Source: an uncultured Roseicyclus sp. (GTDB taxonomy: Bacteria > Pseudomonadota > Alphaproteobacteria > Rhodobacterales > Rhodobacteraceae). Taken from it: a stretch of DNA of 64,000 nt. Made by a program: the position numbers and the translations under genes. The stretch is taken from positions 769,016 through 833,015 of the forward strand of contig CANLLF010000004.1 of the NCBI GenBank assembly GCA_947491935.1. The letters are read 5' to 3'. Positions 34,243 to 42,727 of the stretch are shown here, in pieces. How positions within the stretch are numbered: position 1 is the first letter of the stretch; each line of letters starts with the position of its first letter. The notes below the pieces were generated by a model that saw only the letters and a program-made list of their open reading frames with translations, had not been told where the DNA came from and searched no databases.

Positions 34243-34509
34243 ATGTTTGCATTGATGCGTCTGGCTTTGGTCGGCTTTGTCGTGCTGACGGTGATCTATA
34301 TCGCGTTGTCGATATACTCACGATCTGTCCGTCGCAAACGTTTGATCCGCGAGTGGGAAGAGGAGCATCCGACCGCAGATCGCAACAGTTTCGTGGATGA
34401 AGGATTGGACGACTATGATAGCTCGCTCAGGCGCAAGCTGATCCTTGGCGTCTATGTCGTACCGGTTTGCGTGGTGGCCTTCATCGTTTACGTCACGAAT
34501 TTTCAGTAA
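34243..34509 (+). CDS. Small two-helix membrane protein, AAA+ cluster gene 5
   Basis: An 88-residue membrane protein. Helix 1 is at residues 5-25 (MRLALVGFVVLTVIYIALSI), followed by a basic patch SRSVRRKRLIREW, an acidic cytoplasmic loop and helix 2 near residues 65-84 (ILGVYVVPVCVVAFIVYV). The positive-inside rule puts both ends of the loop in the cytoplasm. GGAG is ahead of the ATG. Relatives in this family of bacteria are sometimes named efflux-related, without proof that I know of. It could anchor the cluster's complex. Confidence 0.75.
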   Translation: MFALMRLALVGFVVLTVIYIALSIYSRSVRRKRLIREWEEEHPTADRNSFVDEGLDDYDSSLRRKLILGVYVVPVCVVAFIVYVTNFQ

Positions 34510-34520
34510 GGGTCGGCTAG

Positions 34521-35168
34521 ATGAAATACGTCAAATGGTTTTTCGCAGTCCTGTTCTGGCTGATCGTCGCCGCCACCTTTCACTATACATTGCCCCAGAA
34601 CGACATCGTGCGCGTGACCGGGACCGAGATCATCCGCAAGGATTTTTCAGGCCTGTCGCGGTTTTTCTATGCGCAGGCGGATAGCGGCGACAATGAGTTG
34701 GGGAACCGAGACTTGCGGTTGATCAACACGACCCGCGCCAATGGCCGCGTCATGGTCTACCGCAACGAGGATACGGGTTGGAACTGGCCACCGTATTTCA
34801 AGTTCGACAGCTCCAACCTGCAAGCCGAAGCAAGTGAGTACGTCTCTACGATCGATAACCCACGTTGGATCGCCGTGCGCCACTATGGCTGGCGGAATCC
34901 GTTCCTGTCGATTTACCCAAACGCCATCGGTATCCGGCCTGTCGACGGCCCGGATGCACGTCTTGGGCTGCCGTGGCTGAACATTGCGATCTTGGCAGCG
35001 TTTGTTGTCATTGTGCTTGGCATCCGTGCGTTGTGGCGGCGGTTCAGGACATCGCGTATCGATCCGCTGGTGGACAACGTGCAGGATGGCGTCAGCGCGA
35101 CGGGGGACGCCATTTCCAGACGGCGATCCGGAATACGACGCTGGCTCGACACGTGGAAAGCGAAGTAG
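34521..35168 (+). CDS. DUF1523 family membrane protein, AAA+ cluster gene 6
   Basis: A 215-residue protein of the DUF1523 type found in Rhodobacteraceae. Amino-terminal helix at residues 5-20 (KWFFAVLFWLIVAATFHYTL), then a ~130-residue extracytoplasmic domain (IVRVTGTEIIRKDF, NEDTGWNWPPYFKFDSSNLQ, NAIGIRPVDGPD), then a second helix near residues 153-172 and a basic cytoplasmic tail with RRFRTSRIDPLVDNVQD. Twelve bases follow gene 5. The layout suggests it carries a signal or anchor between periplasm and the cytosolic ATPase side. Function unknown. Confidence 0.8.
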   Translation: MKYVKWFFAVLFWLIVAATFHYTLPQNDIVRVTGTEIIRKDFSGLSRFFYAQADSGDNELGNRDLRLINTTRANGRVMVYRNEDTGWNWPPYFKFDSSNLQAEASEYVSTIDNPRWIAVRHYGWRNPFLSIYPNAIGIRPVDGPDARLGLPWLNIAILAAFVVIVLGIRALWRRFRTSRIDPLVDNVQDGVSATGDAISRRRSGIRRWLDTWKAK

Positions 35169-35496
35169 GGCATAGGCATGCCCTCGCAATGACATCAACA
35201 GTTTTGAAGGGTCGCGATTTAGGTTGACTGCACCCTACCTACACGGCCGAGCAATTGGTCTTTCAACCCTTGTTGCTGGACACACTACCCGGTCGTCATT
35301 CTGCAAACAACGTGGTGTCAATTCATCTAGGCCTTAAGGCTTTTTCTGGGGCCTGAGTAGTCGCCCCCTTGAGGCAGGCATCGCCGCTACTCGGATGCCT
35401 ATTCTTTTTAAGCGTGGCGGCCCCTGGCAATCATTCGCCTAGCACATCGAGCGGCGTGTCACCGAACGTGGCATGGGGGACGCCTTTTGGAGCCGC
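35169..35496. other. Gene-free region at the end of the AAA+ cluster
   Basis: No supported reading frame. The region holds the terminator-like hairpin at 35376-35409 and a short self-complementary GCCTTAAGGC before TTTTT at about 35332-35345. The two flanking genes are convergent. Confidence 0.4.
35376..35409 (+). terminator. Rho-independent terminator-like hairpin
   Basis: A perfect 7-bp stem AGGCATC/GATGCCT with an 11-base loop is followed by ATTCTTTTT. It faces the plus strand and would end the AAA+ cluster transcript about 200 bases after the DUF1523 stop. The stem is only moderately GC-rich. Confidence 0.4.
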
Positions 35497-36309
35497 CTAT
35501 TTCGTCGCCAATATGAGGGCTTGAGTAAGGTCGGCATCCTCCGACTTCAGGCCTTCGATCACGGAGAAATGGTGGTGGTCGCCGTCGATGGTGCATTTCG
35601 ATTCCACACCTAGACCTGACCACATCATATCAAGAAGCTTCGCTTGTCTAATGAATTCAGGGCGTTCTCCGCCGCCAGTCCAGGCATGAAATCGCACGCC
35701 GTCAACACATCGATGCAAAACGGCGCTTTCACGTGTTGCCTCTTCCATGTCGAGACAAAGCGTTTCGTTCATTTTTGTATTCAGTAGAGGTCGTAGATCG
35801 TGGAGACCGCTAATGGAAAGACACATCTCTATCCGATCAAGGATGCTTCGGTGCAGGGGCGTGTCGTCACAGATCATTCGGCTGACAAGATGGCCTCCGG
35901 CAGAATGGCCCGCGATGCGGACTGGGCCGTCAACGCGCGCTGCTGCCGTCTGGATCGCTTTTGCGATCTGCCCGGTCATGTGGCTGATCCGCGCCTTCGG
36001 TGCCAGTGTGTAACTGGGTAAACAGACTGCCCAACCCTTGGCGCGCGCGCCTTCGGCCAGATCGGTCCAATAGGATTTATCAAGCCGCATCCAGTATCCG
36101 CCGTGGACGAATACGACCAACCCCTTGGGCGACCCTTCCGGCAAAACCACATCAAATCTTTCCCTGGGATGCGCGCCGTAAGGGATATCGGTTTCGATAC
36201 CCGCAGTCCTAGAGCGATAGGCTTGCGCGCGCTCGGCCCAGAACGCAGGGAGTTCGGCGGATCCAGCCACATGGCCCATATTGTCAAAGGCGGTGTCCCA
36301 GTTCGTCAT
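35497..36309 (-). CDS. Alpha/beta hydrolase, kynurenine formamidase-like
   Basis: A 270-residue alpha/beta hydrolase. HGGYW at residues 69-73 gives the oxyanion region and GHSAGG (Ser 136) the nucleophile elbow; a late DGDHHHF supplies the likely catalytic His. The HGGYW signature is typical of the esterase/arylformamidase (BNA7-type) branch. It lies just downstream of the cupin and flavin monooxygenase genes on the same strand with only six bases between it and the cupin, so it probably hydrolyses an ester or formamide made in that pathway. Confidence 0.87.
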   Translation of the reverse strand: MTNWDTAFDNMGHVAGSAELPAFWAERAQAYRSRTAGIETDIPYGAHPRERFDVVLPEGSPKGLVVFVHGGYWMRLDKSYWTDLAEGARAKGWAVCLPSYTLAPKARISHMTGQIAKAIQTAAARVDGPVRIAGHSAGGHLVSRMICDDTPLHRSILDRIEMCLSISGLHDLRPLLNTKMNETLCLDMEEATRESAVLHRCVDGVRFHAWTGGGERPEFIRQAKLLDMMWSGLGVESKCTIDGDHHHFSVIEGLKSEDADLTQALILATK

Positions 36310-36315
36310 CTGGTA

Positions 36316-36756
36316 CTACTCGTTTGCTTCAGGCGGCAGAAAATCAACGTCATGCTCCGCAGAAATGCGCACCACCTCTTCGACGTCGGTCATGTCGTGA
36401 AGCTCTTCAAACAGCTCTTTCAACTTGCCCGCAGGTGATACCCAAAACAGTGCCCGCGCCGGTTTGTCGGATTTGTTGAAATACCCATGCGGCACACCCT
36501 TGGGCATCCGCACCAGATCCCCTGCCTTGGCCTTGGACCACACGCCGTCCAATTTCAGGTCCAGCTCCCCTTCCTGGACGAGGATGAATTCATCTTGGGT
36601 GGGGTGGATGTGGACGGGCACAAATTCGCCGGGCCCGGAGTTGGTCTCAAAGGCAAACGTGCTCTCGCACCAGGCCTTTATGTAATAAGTCTGGCCCAGA
36701 ATGTTCAGCTTGGTGCCTTCGCCGTTGCGGGTGATGCCGCCGTCGAGATCTTTCAT
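36316..36756 (-). CDS. Cupin domain protein (copy 1)
   Basis: A 146-residue single-domain cupin. Motif 1 is HIHPTQDEFILVQEGELDL and motif 2 MPKGVPHGYFNKSD; His residues in both can hold a metal. The start at 36756 follows AAGGAGAAAACC. It is clearly paralogous to the cupin at 38380 (shared HIHPTQDE and the ending VDFLPP), the two flanking the flavin monooxygenase gene. It could be a dioxygenase/isomerase or a small-molecule sensor; no evidence decides. Confidence 0.9.
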   Translation of the reverse strand: MKDLDGGITRNGEGTKLNILGQTYYIKAWCESTFAFETNSGPGEFVPVHIHPTQDEFILVQEGELDLKLDGVWSKAKAGDLVRMPKGVPHGYFNKSDKPARALFWVSPAGKLKELFEELHDMTDVEEVVRISAEHDVDFLPPEANE

Positions 36757-36879
36757 GGTTTTCTCCTTCATCTGCGCAGTCCGCGCGTGTTGTGGCCCGC
36801 AGGCGTACTGTCATGATCTTTCCAAACTACCGTACGCCTGCTCCTTCCTTTGGTCTCTCTCCTCCTGAAACCGCCTTGC

Positions 36880-38367
36880 TCAACCCGCTTGATATTGTGG
36901 ACAGGAGGCAAGGAATTCGCCGTATGCCTTGTGGTTGGGATAGCTGAATTGCTCGGCCAGCGGGTTGGATCGCTTGCGTTTCCTTGCACCCATGTCGGCC
37001 AGAAGCTCATCGAAATGCTTGAAGTGGAACGGGGCAGAACACAGGCCGCCATAGATCTGGGCGGCAGGGCGTTCATTGCGCCGCCAGTTCAGCATCATCT
37101 CGATGCTTTGGGTCATCTCATCGGCTGTCGGCTGGCGTTCCAACTGACCGTCAGCATATCGAACCAGCCAGTTGGCGATCATTTCTGCCGAGAGGACCGT
37201 GCAGAAGCTGGAGTTGAAACCAACAAAGCCCATGTCTGGCAGATCCGGGTTCACCGCCAGGCGGTAGACGCGGTACTGCCCGTCCGCCTCTACCAGCTTG
37301 TCTTGCGCCGATTGCGGCAGATATGGCACGCCCAACTTCCACCCCACTGCCAGGATCGAGGTATCAGCCTCGATCTTGTCACCGTTGGTCAGGACGATGG
37401 TCCTGCCGTCATATCGGTCATAGGTGCCTTGAACGTTCTTGATCGTGCCCGCCTTGAGCGCCTCGAACAGGCCTGGCGTGACAATGGGAACCGAACACGA
37501 GACCTCTTTTTCAATCGGCGTCTTTGGCACCATTCCGTATTTCTTGAGGCCAAGCTGAGTTTTCAGCAATGTCTCCAGCCCTCGGAAGTTCGCCCAGACC
37601 AGCGGCTTGAACAGCATCGCCACGGCACGCTGCAGGCCGGTCTTGCCCCAGGTGTTGAACTGCTGTTCCTGCGCGCGCATGTAGAGCAGCCGCTTGAAAT
37701 TGATCCCACCCACAAAATACGGCACGCGCCACACAGGCTCCAGATAGACCCAATGCACGGATCTTGCACCATTGTTGGCTGCGTTGACGGCGATATCGGT
37801 GGCGGATTTCGAGCCGCCCAGAACTACCACCCGCTTGTCCTTGATCATCGCGGGGTCTGTGTATTCGGACGAATGCATGACCTCGCCTCCGGCCGCCACG
37901 AACGCGTCTTGCCCGGGGTGGGTGATGATATTCTTGTCCGAGAACTGGCCCGTACAGACCGAGACGAAATCAAAATCTTCTTCCCAGATATGGCTGCCGG
38001 CCTCCAACACAAGCGTCCAGCCCGACTGGCCATCGGCGCGCCGGCCCATCGATTTGACGCAGGTGTTCAACCGGAACAGCCGCGCCAGATCATGCTTTTG
38101 AGCGTAGGAGTGTAGATAAGCGTGAACCTGCGGCCCCTTGGGCCATTCCGGGTACTCCTCCGGCATCGGATGATCGGTGTAACAATACAGGTCTTTCGGC
38201 GATTGGGTCTGCACATCGGGGTACGACCGGCTGAGTTCCCACACGCCGCCAAAGTCATGGCTGCGCTCAAAGCCCACCACGCGGTGGCCGCGCTCGTCAA
38301 AAGCCTTGGCCGCGGCAAGGCCCGAGACGCCGCCGCCGATCACGGCAACTTTCTTGCGTTTAATCAT
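36880..38367 (-). CDS. Flavin-containing monooxygenase (FMO/Baeyer-Villiger-like)
   Basis: A 495-residue FAD/NADPH monooxygenase. FAD fingerprint VIGGGVSGLAAAKAFDERGH is at residues 9-28; the NADPH Rossmann motif VVVLGGSKSATDIAVNAA is at about 180; the GQFSDKNIITHPGQDAF segment sits where the FMO/BVMO fingerprint falls. The extended PYFVGGINFKRLLYMR insert is like those in plant/fungal-type FMO relatives. It lies 12 bases after the second cupin gene and belongs to the minus-strand cupin-FMO-cupin-hydrolase set. A ketone-to-ester oxidation followed by esterase cleavage is a plausible but unproven role. Confidence 0.88.
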   Translation of the reverse strand: MIKRKKVAVIGGGVSGLAAAKAFDERGHRVVGFERSHDFGGVWELSRSYPDVQTQSPKDLYCYTDHPMPEEYPEWPKGPQVHAYLHSYAQKHDLARLFRLNTCVKSMGRRADGQSGWTLVLEAGSHIWEEDFDFVSVCTGQFSDKNIITHPGQDAFVAAGGEVMHSSEYTDPAMIKDKRVVVLGGSKSATDIAVNAANNGARSVHWVYLEPVWRVPYFVGGINFKRLLYMRAQEQQFNTWGKTGLQRAVAMLFKPLVWANFRGLETLLKTQLGLKKYGMVPKTPIEKEVSCSVPIVTPGLFEALKAGTIKNVQGTYDRYDGRTIVLTNGDKIEADTSILAVGWKLGVPYLPQSAQDKLVEADGQYRVYRLAVNPDLPDMGFVGFNSSFCTVLSAEMIANWLVRYADGQLERQPTADEMTQSIEMMLNWRRNERPAAQIYGGLCSAPFHFKHFDELLADMGARKRKRSNPLAEQFSYPNHKAYGEFLASCPQYQAG

Positions 38368-38379
38368 GGTCTTGGCCCT

Positions 38380-38838
38380 TCACTTCGCGTCTGGGGGCGG
38401 CGGCAGGAAGTCGACCTCGTGCATTGCGGAGAGGCGCACGAGTTCGCCCGGGTCTGTCACGCCATCGAGCTGAATGAACAGATCGAACAGCTTGCGCGCG
38501 GGGGCGACGCCAAAGACGCATGTGGCCTCCCCTCCGGACCGGTTGAAGATGCCGTGTGACTTACCCATCGGCATGCACACCAGATCACCCGCGCTTGCTT
38601 TGTGGGCCGTTACACTGCCCTCGTCATGGCCAAACTCGATCTCCAACTCGCCGGTCAGGATGTTGATCCACTCGTCCTGTGTCGGGTGGATGTGGGGCGG
38701 CACGAAGGTGTCTGCGGGCACCGTCGCATGCCAGACGAAGGCGTTCGCGCTGTGCAGTTTGGGCACGTAGGTTTGCCCCACGACGTTCCATGCGATGTTG
38801 TCGATGCCACCGGTTGCCGGTGTTATGCCACGGTCCAT
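38380..38838 (-). CDS. Cupin domain protein (copy 2)
   Basis: A 152-residue cupin, paralogue of the one at 36316. Motif 1 is HIHPTQDEWINILTGELEI, motif 2 MPMGKSHGIFNRSG; both copies end in HEVDFLPP or HDVDFLPP. It is the first gene of the minus-strand set and diverges from the AraC regulator gene. Differences (EWINIL against EFILVQ) suggest diversification after duplication rather than a recent copy. Confidence 0.9.
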   Translation of the reverse strand: MDRGITPATGGIDNIAWNVVGQTYVPKLHSANAFVWHATVPADTFVPPHIHPTQDEWINILTGELEIEFGHDEGSVTAHKASAGDLVCMPMGKSHGIFNRSGGEATCVFGVAPARKLFDLFIQLDGVTDPGELVRLSAMHEVDFLPPPPDAK

Positions 38839-38978
38839 TGGTCATTCCCCTGTTTTGATAACTGCCCGACACCTTGGCCGGGGTCGCCGGGCTGCCTTAT
38901 CCAGAAAACGAAAGAATTTACTTTAAGCTTGAAATTCCGAGCCAAACTTCGGAGGCTTTTGGTTGGGGAGGGGCCATT

Positions 38979-39959
38979 TTGCTGGAAGCACAGGAGTTTC
39001 TTGGCGCACACCGTCTGTTTCAGACGCAGTCGGTCGAGGAAGCGCGCCAGACCGTGGCCCAAAAGTTCTGCGACCACAGGCTTGAGCTTAGCAAGGGAGG
39101 GGGCGGCGTCGCGGTGCGCCACAACCATGTGGCAGGCCACGCGACCTCGCTCAATTTCATGACCTATGGCAGCGACGTGATGATCGACCCCGGCGCGCTG
39201 CAGTCCTTCTATCTGGTCCAGGTGCCGCTGTCGGGGCGGGCGCACATCCGCCATCGCCGCGTGGACGTCGTGGCCGATGCAGCAACGGCAACCGTGCTCA
39301 ACCCCGATCGCGAGACCCAAATGCACTGGAGCCATGATTGCACGAAGCTTCTCCTGCAAATCGACAAGACGCATCTTGAACGGGTGGCCGAAAGCCTGAT
39401 CGGGCGCGAGCTGCCGGGACCGATTAGGTTTCACCCGGCGATGGACCTTGAAAACAACGGCGGGCGTGTCATTCGCCGCCTCATCCTCGCCTGCGCACGC
39501 GCCGTCGATGAGGGCGAGATTTTCCAAGGCGCGAAGAGCAATCGCACCCATTGTATCGAAAATGACCTTGCGCTGGCGCTGCTTACCCACCACCGCAACA
39601 ACATCTCGCACATCATCGACGGGGCGAGTAGTGACGAGATCATGCCCCGGGCGATGCGGCGCGCGTTGGACTTCATTCACGCGAACCTTGTGGATCCCAT
39701 CGATTTGACCCAGATCGCGCGCGCCGCAGAGGTCAACGTGCGGACCTTGCAGATGGGGTTTCGCGCGAAGTTCGGGGTGACTCCGATGCGATACCTCAAG
39801 AACGCGCGACTTGATCTGGCCCATTATTTTCTGGCGGCCAAGGACGATCCCGTCAGCGTCACGGATGCCGCTTTTTCCAGCGGATTTTCCCACCTGGGCC
39901 GGTTCTCGCAGGACTACAAGAAACGATTTGGCTGTGCGCCTAGCCGGATCCACCGCTAG
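38979..39959 (+). CDS. AraC family transcriptional regulator
   Basis: A regulator of about 326 residues. Amino-terminal AraC-binding-like domain (HRLFQTQSVEEARQTVAQKF) and carboxyl-terminal double helix-turn-helix (VDPIDLTQIARAAEVNVRTL, then DAAFSSGFSHLGRFSQDYKK). The start is taken as TTG at 38979 with GGGGAGGGG upstream; a TTG at 38874 is also in frame. It diverges from the cupin/FMO set and most likely activates it with a pathway substrate as effector. Confidence 0.88.
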   Translation: MLEAQEFLGAHRLFQTQSVEEARQTVAQKFCDHRLELSKGGGGVAVRHNHVAGHATSLNFMTYGSDVMIDPGALQSFYLVQVPLSGRAHIRHRRVDVVADAATATVLNPDRETQMHWSHDCTKLLLQIDKTHLERVAESLIGRELPGPIRFHPAMDLENNGGRVIRRLILACARAVDEGEIFQGAKSNRTHCIENDLALALLTHHRNNISHIIDGASSDEIMPRAMRRALDFIHANLVDPIDLTQIARAAEVNVRTLQMGFRAKFGVTPMRYLKNARLDLAHYFLAAKDDPVSVTDAAFSSGFSHLGRFSQDYKKRFGCAPSRIHR

Positions 39960-40369
39960 CGCGCAGCCGTCTACATCGGCCCGCCGGGCTAGCGACGAAA
40001 GCCGTTGCTTTTCCCGTCACATCATTGATGTCCTCCGCGCACTGCGCGACACCGACACCGACGAAGTATGCCTGAAAACTCGTAGCCAAGGGACGCTACT
40101 GCCGTTCCACCGCAGGTGTGAGAAGACCTTTCATCTCCGGCTGAGACGTTTCTCAGGCCTTGGCCGAAGCAGTTTTTCTTTTTGGTTGAATAGGTGCCTG
40201 CAGGGCGTGGAGTGCTTCTTCCATTTTGGAGTGCTGCCTTATGTCTAGAAAACAAATAGCCAAAAATGGAGGGCGTAGAAGTCATGCCGGACCAGATCGC
40301 CAGCAGGTAGGCCGAGGTGCCTCTGCTGCAATTTCTGCCGCGAATTCTGAGAAATCCTGTAGTTCCGCG
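39960..40369. other. Intergenic region without a gene
   Basis: Between convergent AraC and SDR genes. It contains a short hairpin (CTGAGA-CGTT-TCTCAG, near 40141-40156) and a T-rich stretch TTTTTCTTTTT about 20 bases later, which could act as a weak terminator for the AraC gene. No reading frame looks like protein. Confidence 0.35.
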
Positions 40370-41092
40370 TTATCTGTTCAATTGGGAAAAAGCGAAGCGC
40401 GGTGCAATACGTGCCATCCATCTTGCCACTGAGCTGATGCCGGGGGCAATTTCCAGCCGTTCCTTTTCAAGCCCGACTATCAATGCCTCTGCCACCTTTG
40501 CTGGCGACAACTTTGGAATGCCTTCGACATGCGCGGCCATTGGGGTGTCCGTTAGTGGCGGGATCAGCTCAAACACCTTGATGTTTGTGCCTTTCAGCTG
40601 ATGTCTCAGCGCAAGTGTTAAGGCATGTTGCGCAGCCTTTGTTGCGCTGTAAATTGGTGATTTGGCTTCGACAATGAAAGCGGTCGCGGAGGTTACGTTC
40701 ACGACGGCGGCTTCACTGTGGTTACGCATTGCGGGCAAGAACGCGTGCAGGATGCGCAGCATTCCATTGAGGTTGATTTCAATTTCCCTGAGTTGCGCCT
40801 CGAGATCTGGATCGGTGCAAAACGACAAATCCTGTAGAATGCCGGCGTTGTTGATAAGCAGATTGACCTCTGCACCGATCTCGTCCCTGAGTGCCTCGAT
40901 CTGATCCAAATCTTGAATGTCACAGACTCTTGTTTTGATTTTTGGGGAGTGAGCCCGCAGCTCTTGCAGCTTCTCTTCGTTCCGACCGCAGGCAATGACG
41001 CTGTTGCCAGAGTCAGAAAGCCGCTTTGCAAGAGTTGCACCGATGCCAGAACTGCCCCCGGTTATGAGCACTGTGTTCCCACTTGTTTTCAT
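40370..41092 (-). CDS. Short-chain dehydrogenase/reductase
   Basis: A 240-residue classical SDR. Cofactor motif ITGGSSGIG is at about residues 9-17, NNAG follows, and the active site YSATK (Y and K four apart) is preceded by a Ser in NVTSATAF. The sequence style (DltE-like, ending in a hydrophobic MARIAPRFAF) suggests a membrane-near reductase of unknown substrate. The start (41092) has GGGGGAACC upstream; a longer frame to 41185 lacks conservation. It is at the end of a minus-strand run of small metabolic genes. Confidence 0.9.
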   Translation of the reverse strand: MKTSGNTVLITGGSSGIGATLAKRLSDSGNSVIACGRNEEKLQELRAHSPKIKTRVCDIQDLDQIEALRDEIGAEVNLLINNAGILQDLSFCTDPDLEAQLREIEINLNGMLRILHAFLPAMRNHSEAAVVNVTSATAFIVEAKSPIYSATKAAQHALTLALRHQLKGTNIKVFELIPPLTDTPMAAHVEGIPKLSPAKVAEALIVGLEKERLEIAPGISSVARWMARIAPRFAFSQLNR

Positions 41093-41257
41093 GGTTCCCC
41101 CAAGAACTGATTTTACCGAACGGCCGTCTAGGCGCAGGGTTGATAGGTTGGGATCCCCGCAGGCGAAACTGTGTATTCCGACCAATCAGGAAGCTTCTGA
41201 ATTCATTCTCTGCCCAGATAAACTGCCGTGGCCGCCTTCGGTCATGCCCCTGAAAAT

Positions 41258-42073
41258 TCAGAGAAAGTTCAACAATTCGCGGTTCGTCGCGCTGGCGTCT
41301 TCAATCTGTGGCATATGCCCGGCACCGTGGAGTGTCGTGAATTCGGTCTTCCGAATGGCATCTCGCAGCGCTCTGCCGCGCGCGATCGGAATCCAAGGAT
41401 CCTTGTCGCCCCAGATGATTTTCGTCTTGCATCGGATATCTCCGAAGTATGGCTCCACCTCTTCCGTGTATTTCTCGTCCGCCTGCGCAAACTGGCGATA
41501 AAAACTGGTCGCACCATCCTCGGTAAGCCAAGGCGCAACGAGACGCTTTAGGTCGAGCGCGTCAATGTCGTTGGCAAAGGCACCCCTGATGTAGGCCTCC
41601 ACGATGGCGCGATGGATGTGCGGCGGAAGTCCCTCGAATGCCTCGAAATGTTTGCGGACATGATCAAAAAATGCCGATCCCCACGGCCGCATCGCGACGA
41701 CGTTCATCAAGACATACCGCTCAAAATCACAACCATGCAGCAGATGCGCCCGCAGGGTCGTTGCCCCTCCAAAATCATGCGCCACGACGCGCGGGTTTTT
41801 TAGCCCCCAATGGCAGAGCAACTCAACAAAAACCTCGGCCTGGACGTCGAGCGAACTTCGTTGACCATCGAATTTTTCCGACTGGCCATATCCTGGCATG
41901 TCATACCAGTGCACTCTGAAATGACGGGCAAGTTCGGGAATTACGCGATGCCACGCATAGGAAGACCACGGCCAGCCATGCGCCAGGACAAGATCCGGCC
42001 CATCGCCGCCCCGGCCTGCTGCAACTTTGCCTGCGGATGTCTCGTGGATCTCGTTTAGCAGCCACTCAACCAT
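41258..42073 (-). CDS. Alpha/beta hydrolase, haloalkane/haloacetate dehalogenase-epoxide hydrolase branch
   Basis: A 271-residue alpha/beta hydrolase. The nucleophile motif is HDFGG with Asp 100, not Ser, placing it in the dehalogenase/epoxide hydrolase branch. HGWPWSSYAW forms the oxyanion loop, DMPGYGQSEK follows, and GAGHMPQIED holds the catalytic His. Substrate (halide ester, epoxide) cannot be told apart by eye. It lies 24 bases after the broken exporter gene and follows the Rid and LysR genes on the same strand. Confidence 0.88.
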   Translation of the reverse strand: MVEWLLNEIHETSAGKVAAGRGGDGPDLVLAHGWPWSSYAWHRVIPELARHFRVHWYDMPGYGQSEKFDGQRSSLDVQAEVFVELLCHWGLKNPRVVAHDFGGATTLRAHLLHGCDFERYVLMNVVAMRPWGSAFFDHVRKHFEAFEGLPPHIHRAIVEAYIRGAFANDIDALDLKRLVAPWLTEDGATSFYRQFAQADEKYTEEVEPYFGDIRCKTKIIWGDKDPWIPIARGRALRDAIRKTEFTTLHGAGHMPQIEDASATNRELLNFL

Positions 42074-42097
42074 ATCATCGTCCCTTGGCTTTCGAGA

Positions 42098-42727
42098 TCA
42101 GACCCGGTTCAGACTGGCCAGTTTCGCGCCGAAAAAGATGAACACGGCGCCAACTGTGTGTTTCAACAGCTTTTGCGCGCGCGGGCGCTGTGTCCATCCG
42201 GTGACCTTGCCAAGAAGCAGCACCATCACGCCAAACCGTATAGCGTTGAGCAGCGAATGGATGGCGACAAGCACGAAGGAAGACACGGCCGACGCATCAC
42301 CTGCGGAGACGAACTGGGAAAAGCCGCAAGATAGAACATGGAAACCTTCGGATTGAGTGCATTTGTCAACAAGCCCTCGATGAAGGCGGCAAACAAGGAT
42401 CGGCGGTTCCGGGCGGCGGGAATTTGGATTTGTGACGAGCTGCTGCGTGAGGCAGAAATCAACGCCTTGATCCCGATCCAGGCCAAATACGCCGCTATAT
42501 TTCGCGATTGCAAAAGCGGTCGCGGATTGTGTGATCAGGATCGAAATACCAAGAACCGAAAGCGTCCCGTGAATATAGAAAGCCGTCACGAAGCCCGCGA
42601 CATTTGCAAACCCGGCACGTCGCCCGGACATCGGGACAGTTTTCGCAATTAGCGCGCCGTTTGAGCCCGGAGACATGACAAGCAGCGACGCAACGAGCGA
42701 GAATGTTAGGATTTCGGCGACACTCAT
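42098..42727 (-). pseudogene. LysE/RhtB-type amino acid exporter, frameshifted
   Basis: The first ~80 codons (SVAEILTFSLVASLLVMSPG and so on) and the last ~70 (FVSAGDASAV, NAIRFGVMVLLLGKVTGW) match a LysE/RhtB exporter in one frame. The middle, however, reads correctly only in the next frame (AAYLAWIGIKALISA, RSLFAAFIEGLLTNALNPKV, FYLAAF). Two indels are needed, the second being the loss of one C from a TTTCCC(C)AG run near 42318. The open frame is thus maintained but encodes a scrambled centre. It is a pseudogene unless the two indels are sequencing errors. Its start overlaps the RidA-family gene stop. Confidence 0.85.

Noticed and set aside
35331..35346. GCCTTAAGGC followed by TTTTT as a terminator
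   Set aside because: The palindrome has no loop, so a stable hairpin is unlikely. The hairpin at 35376 is preferred.
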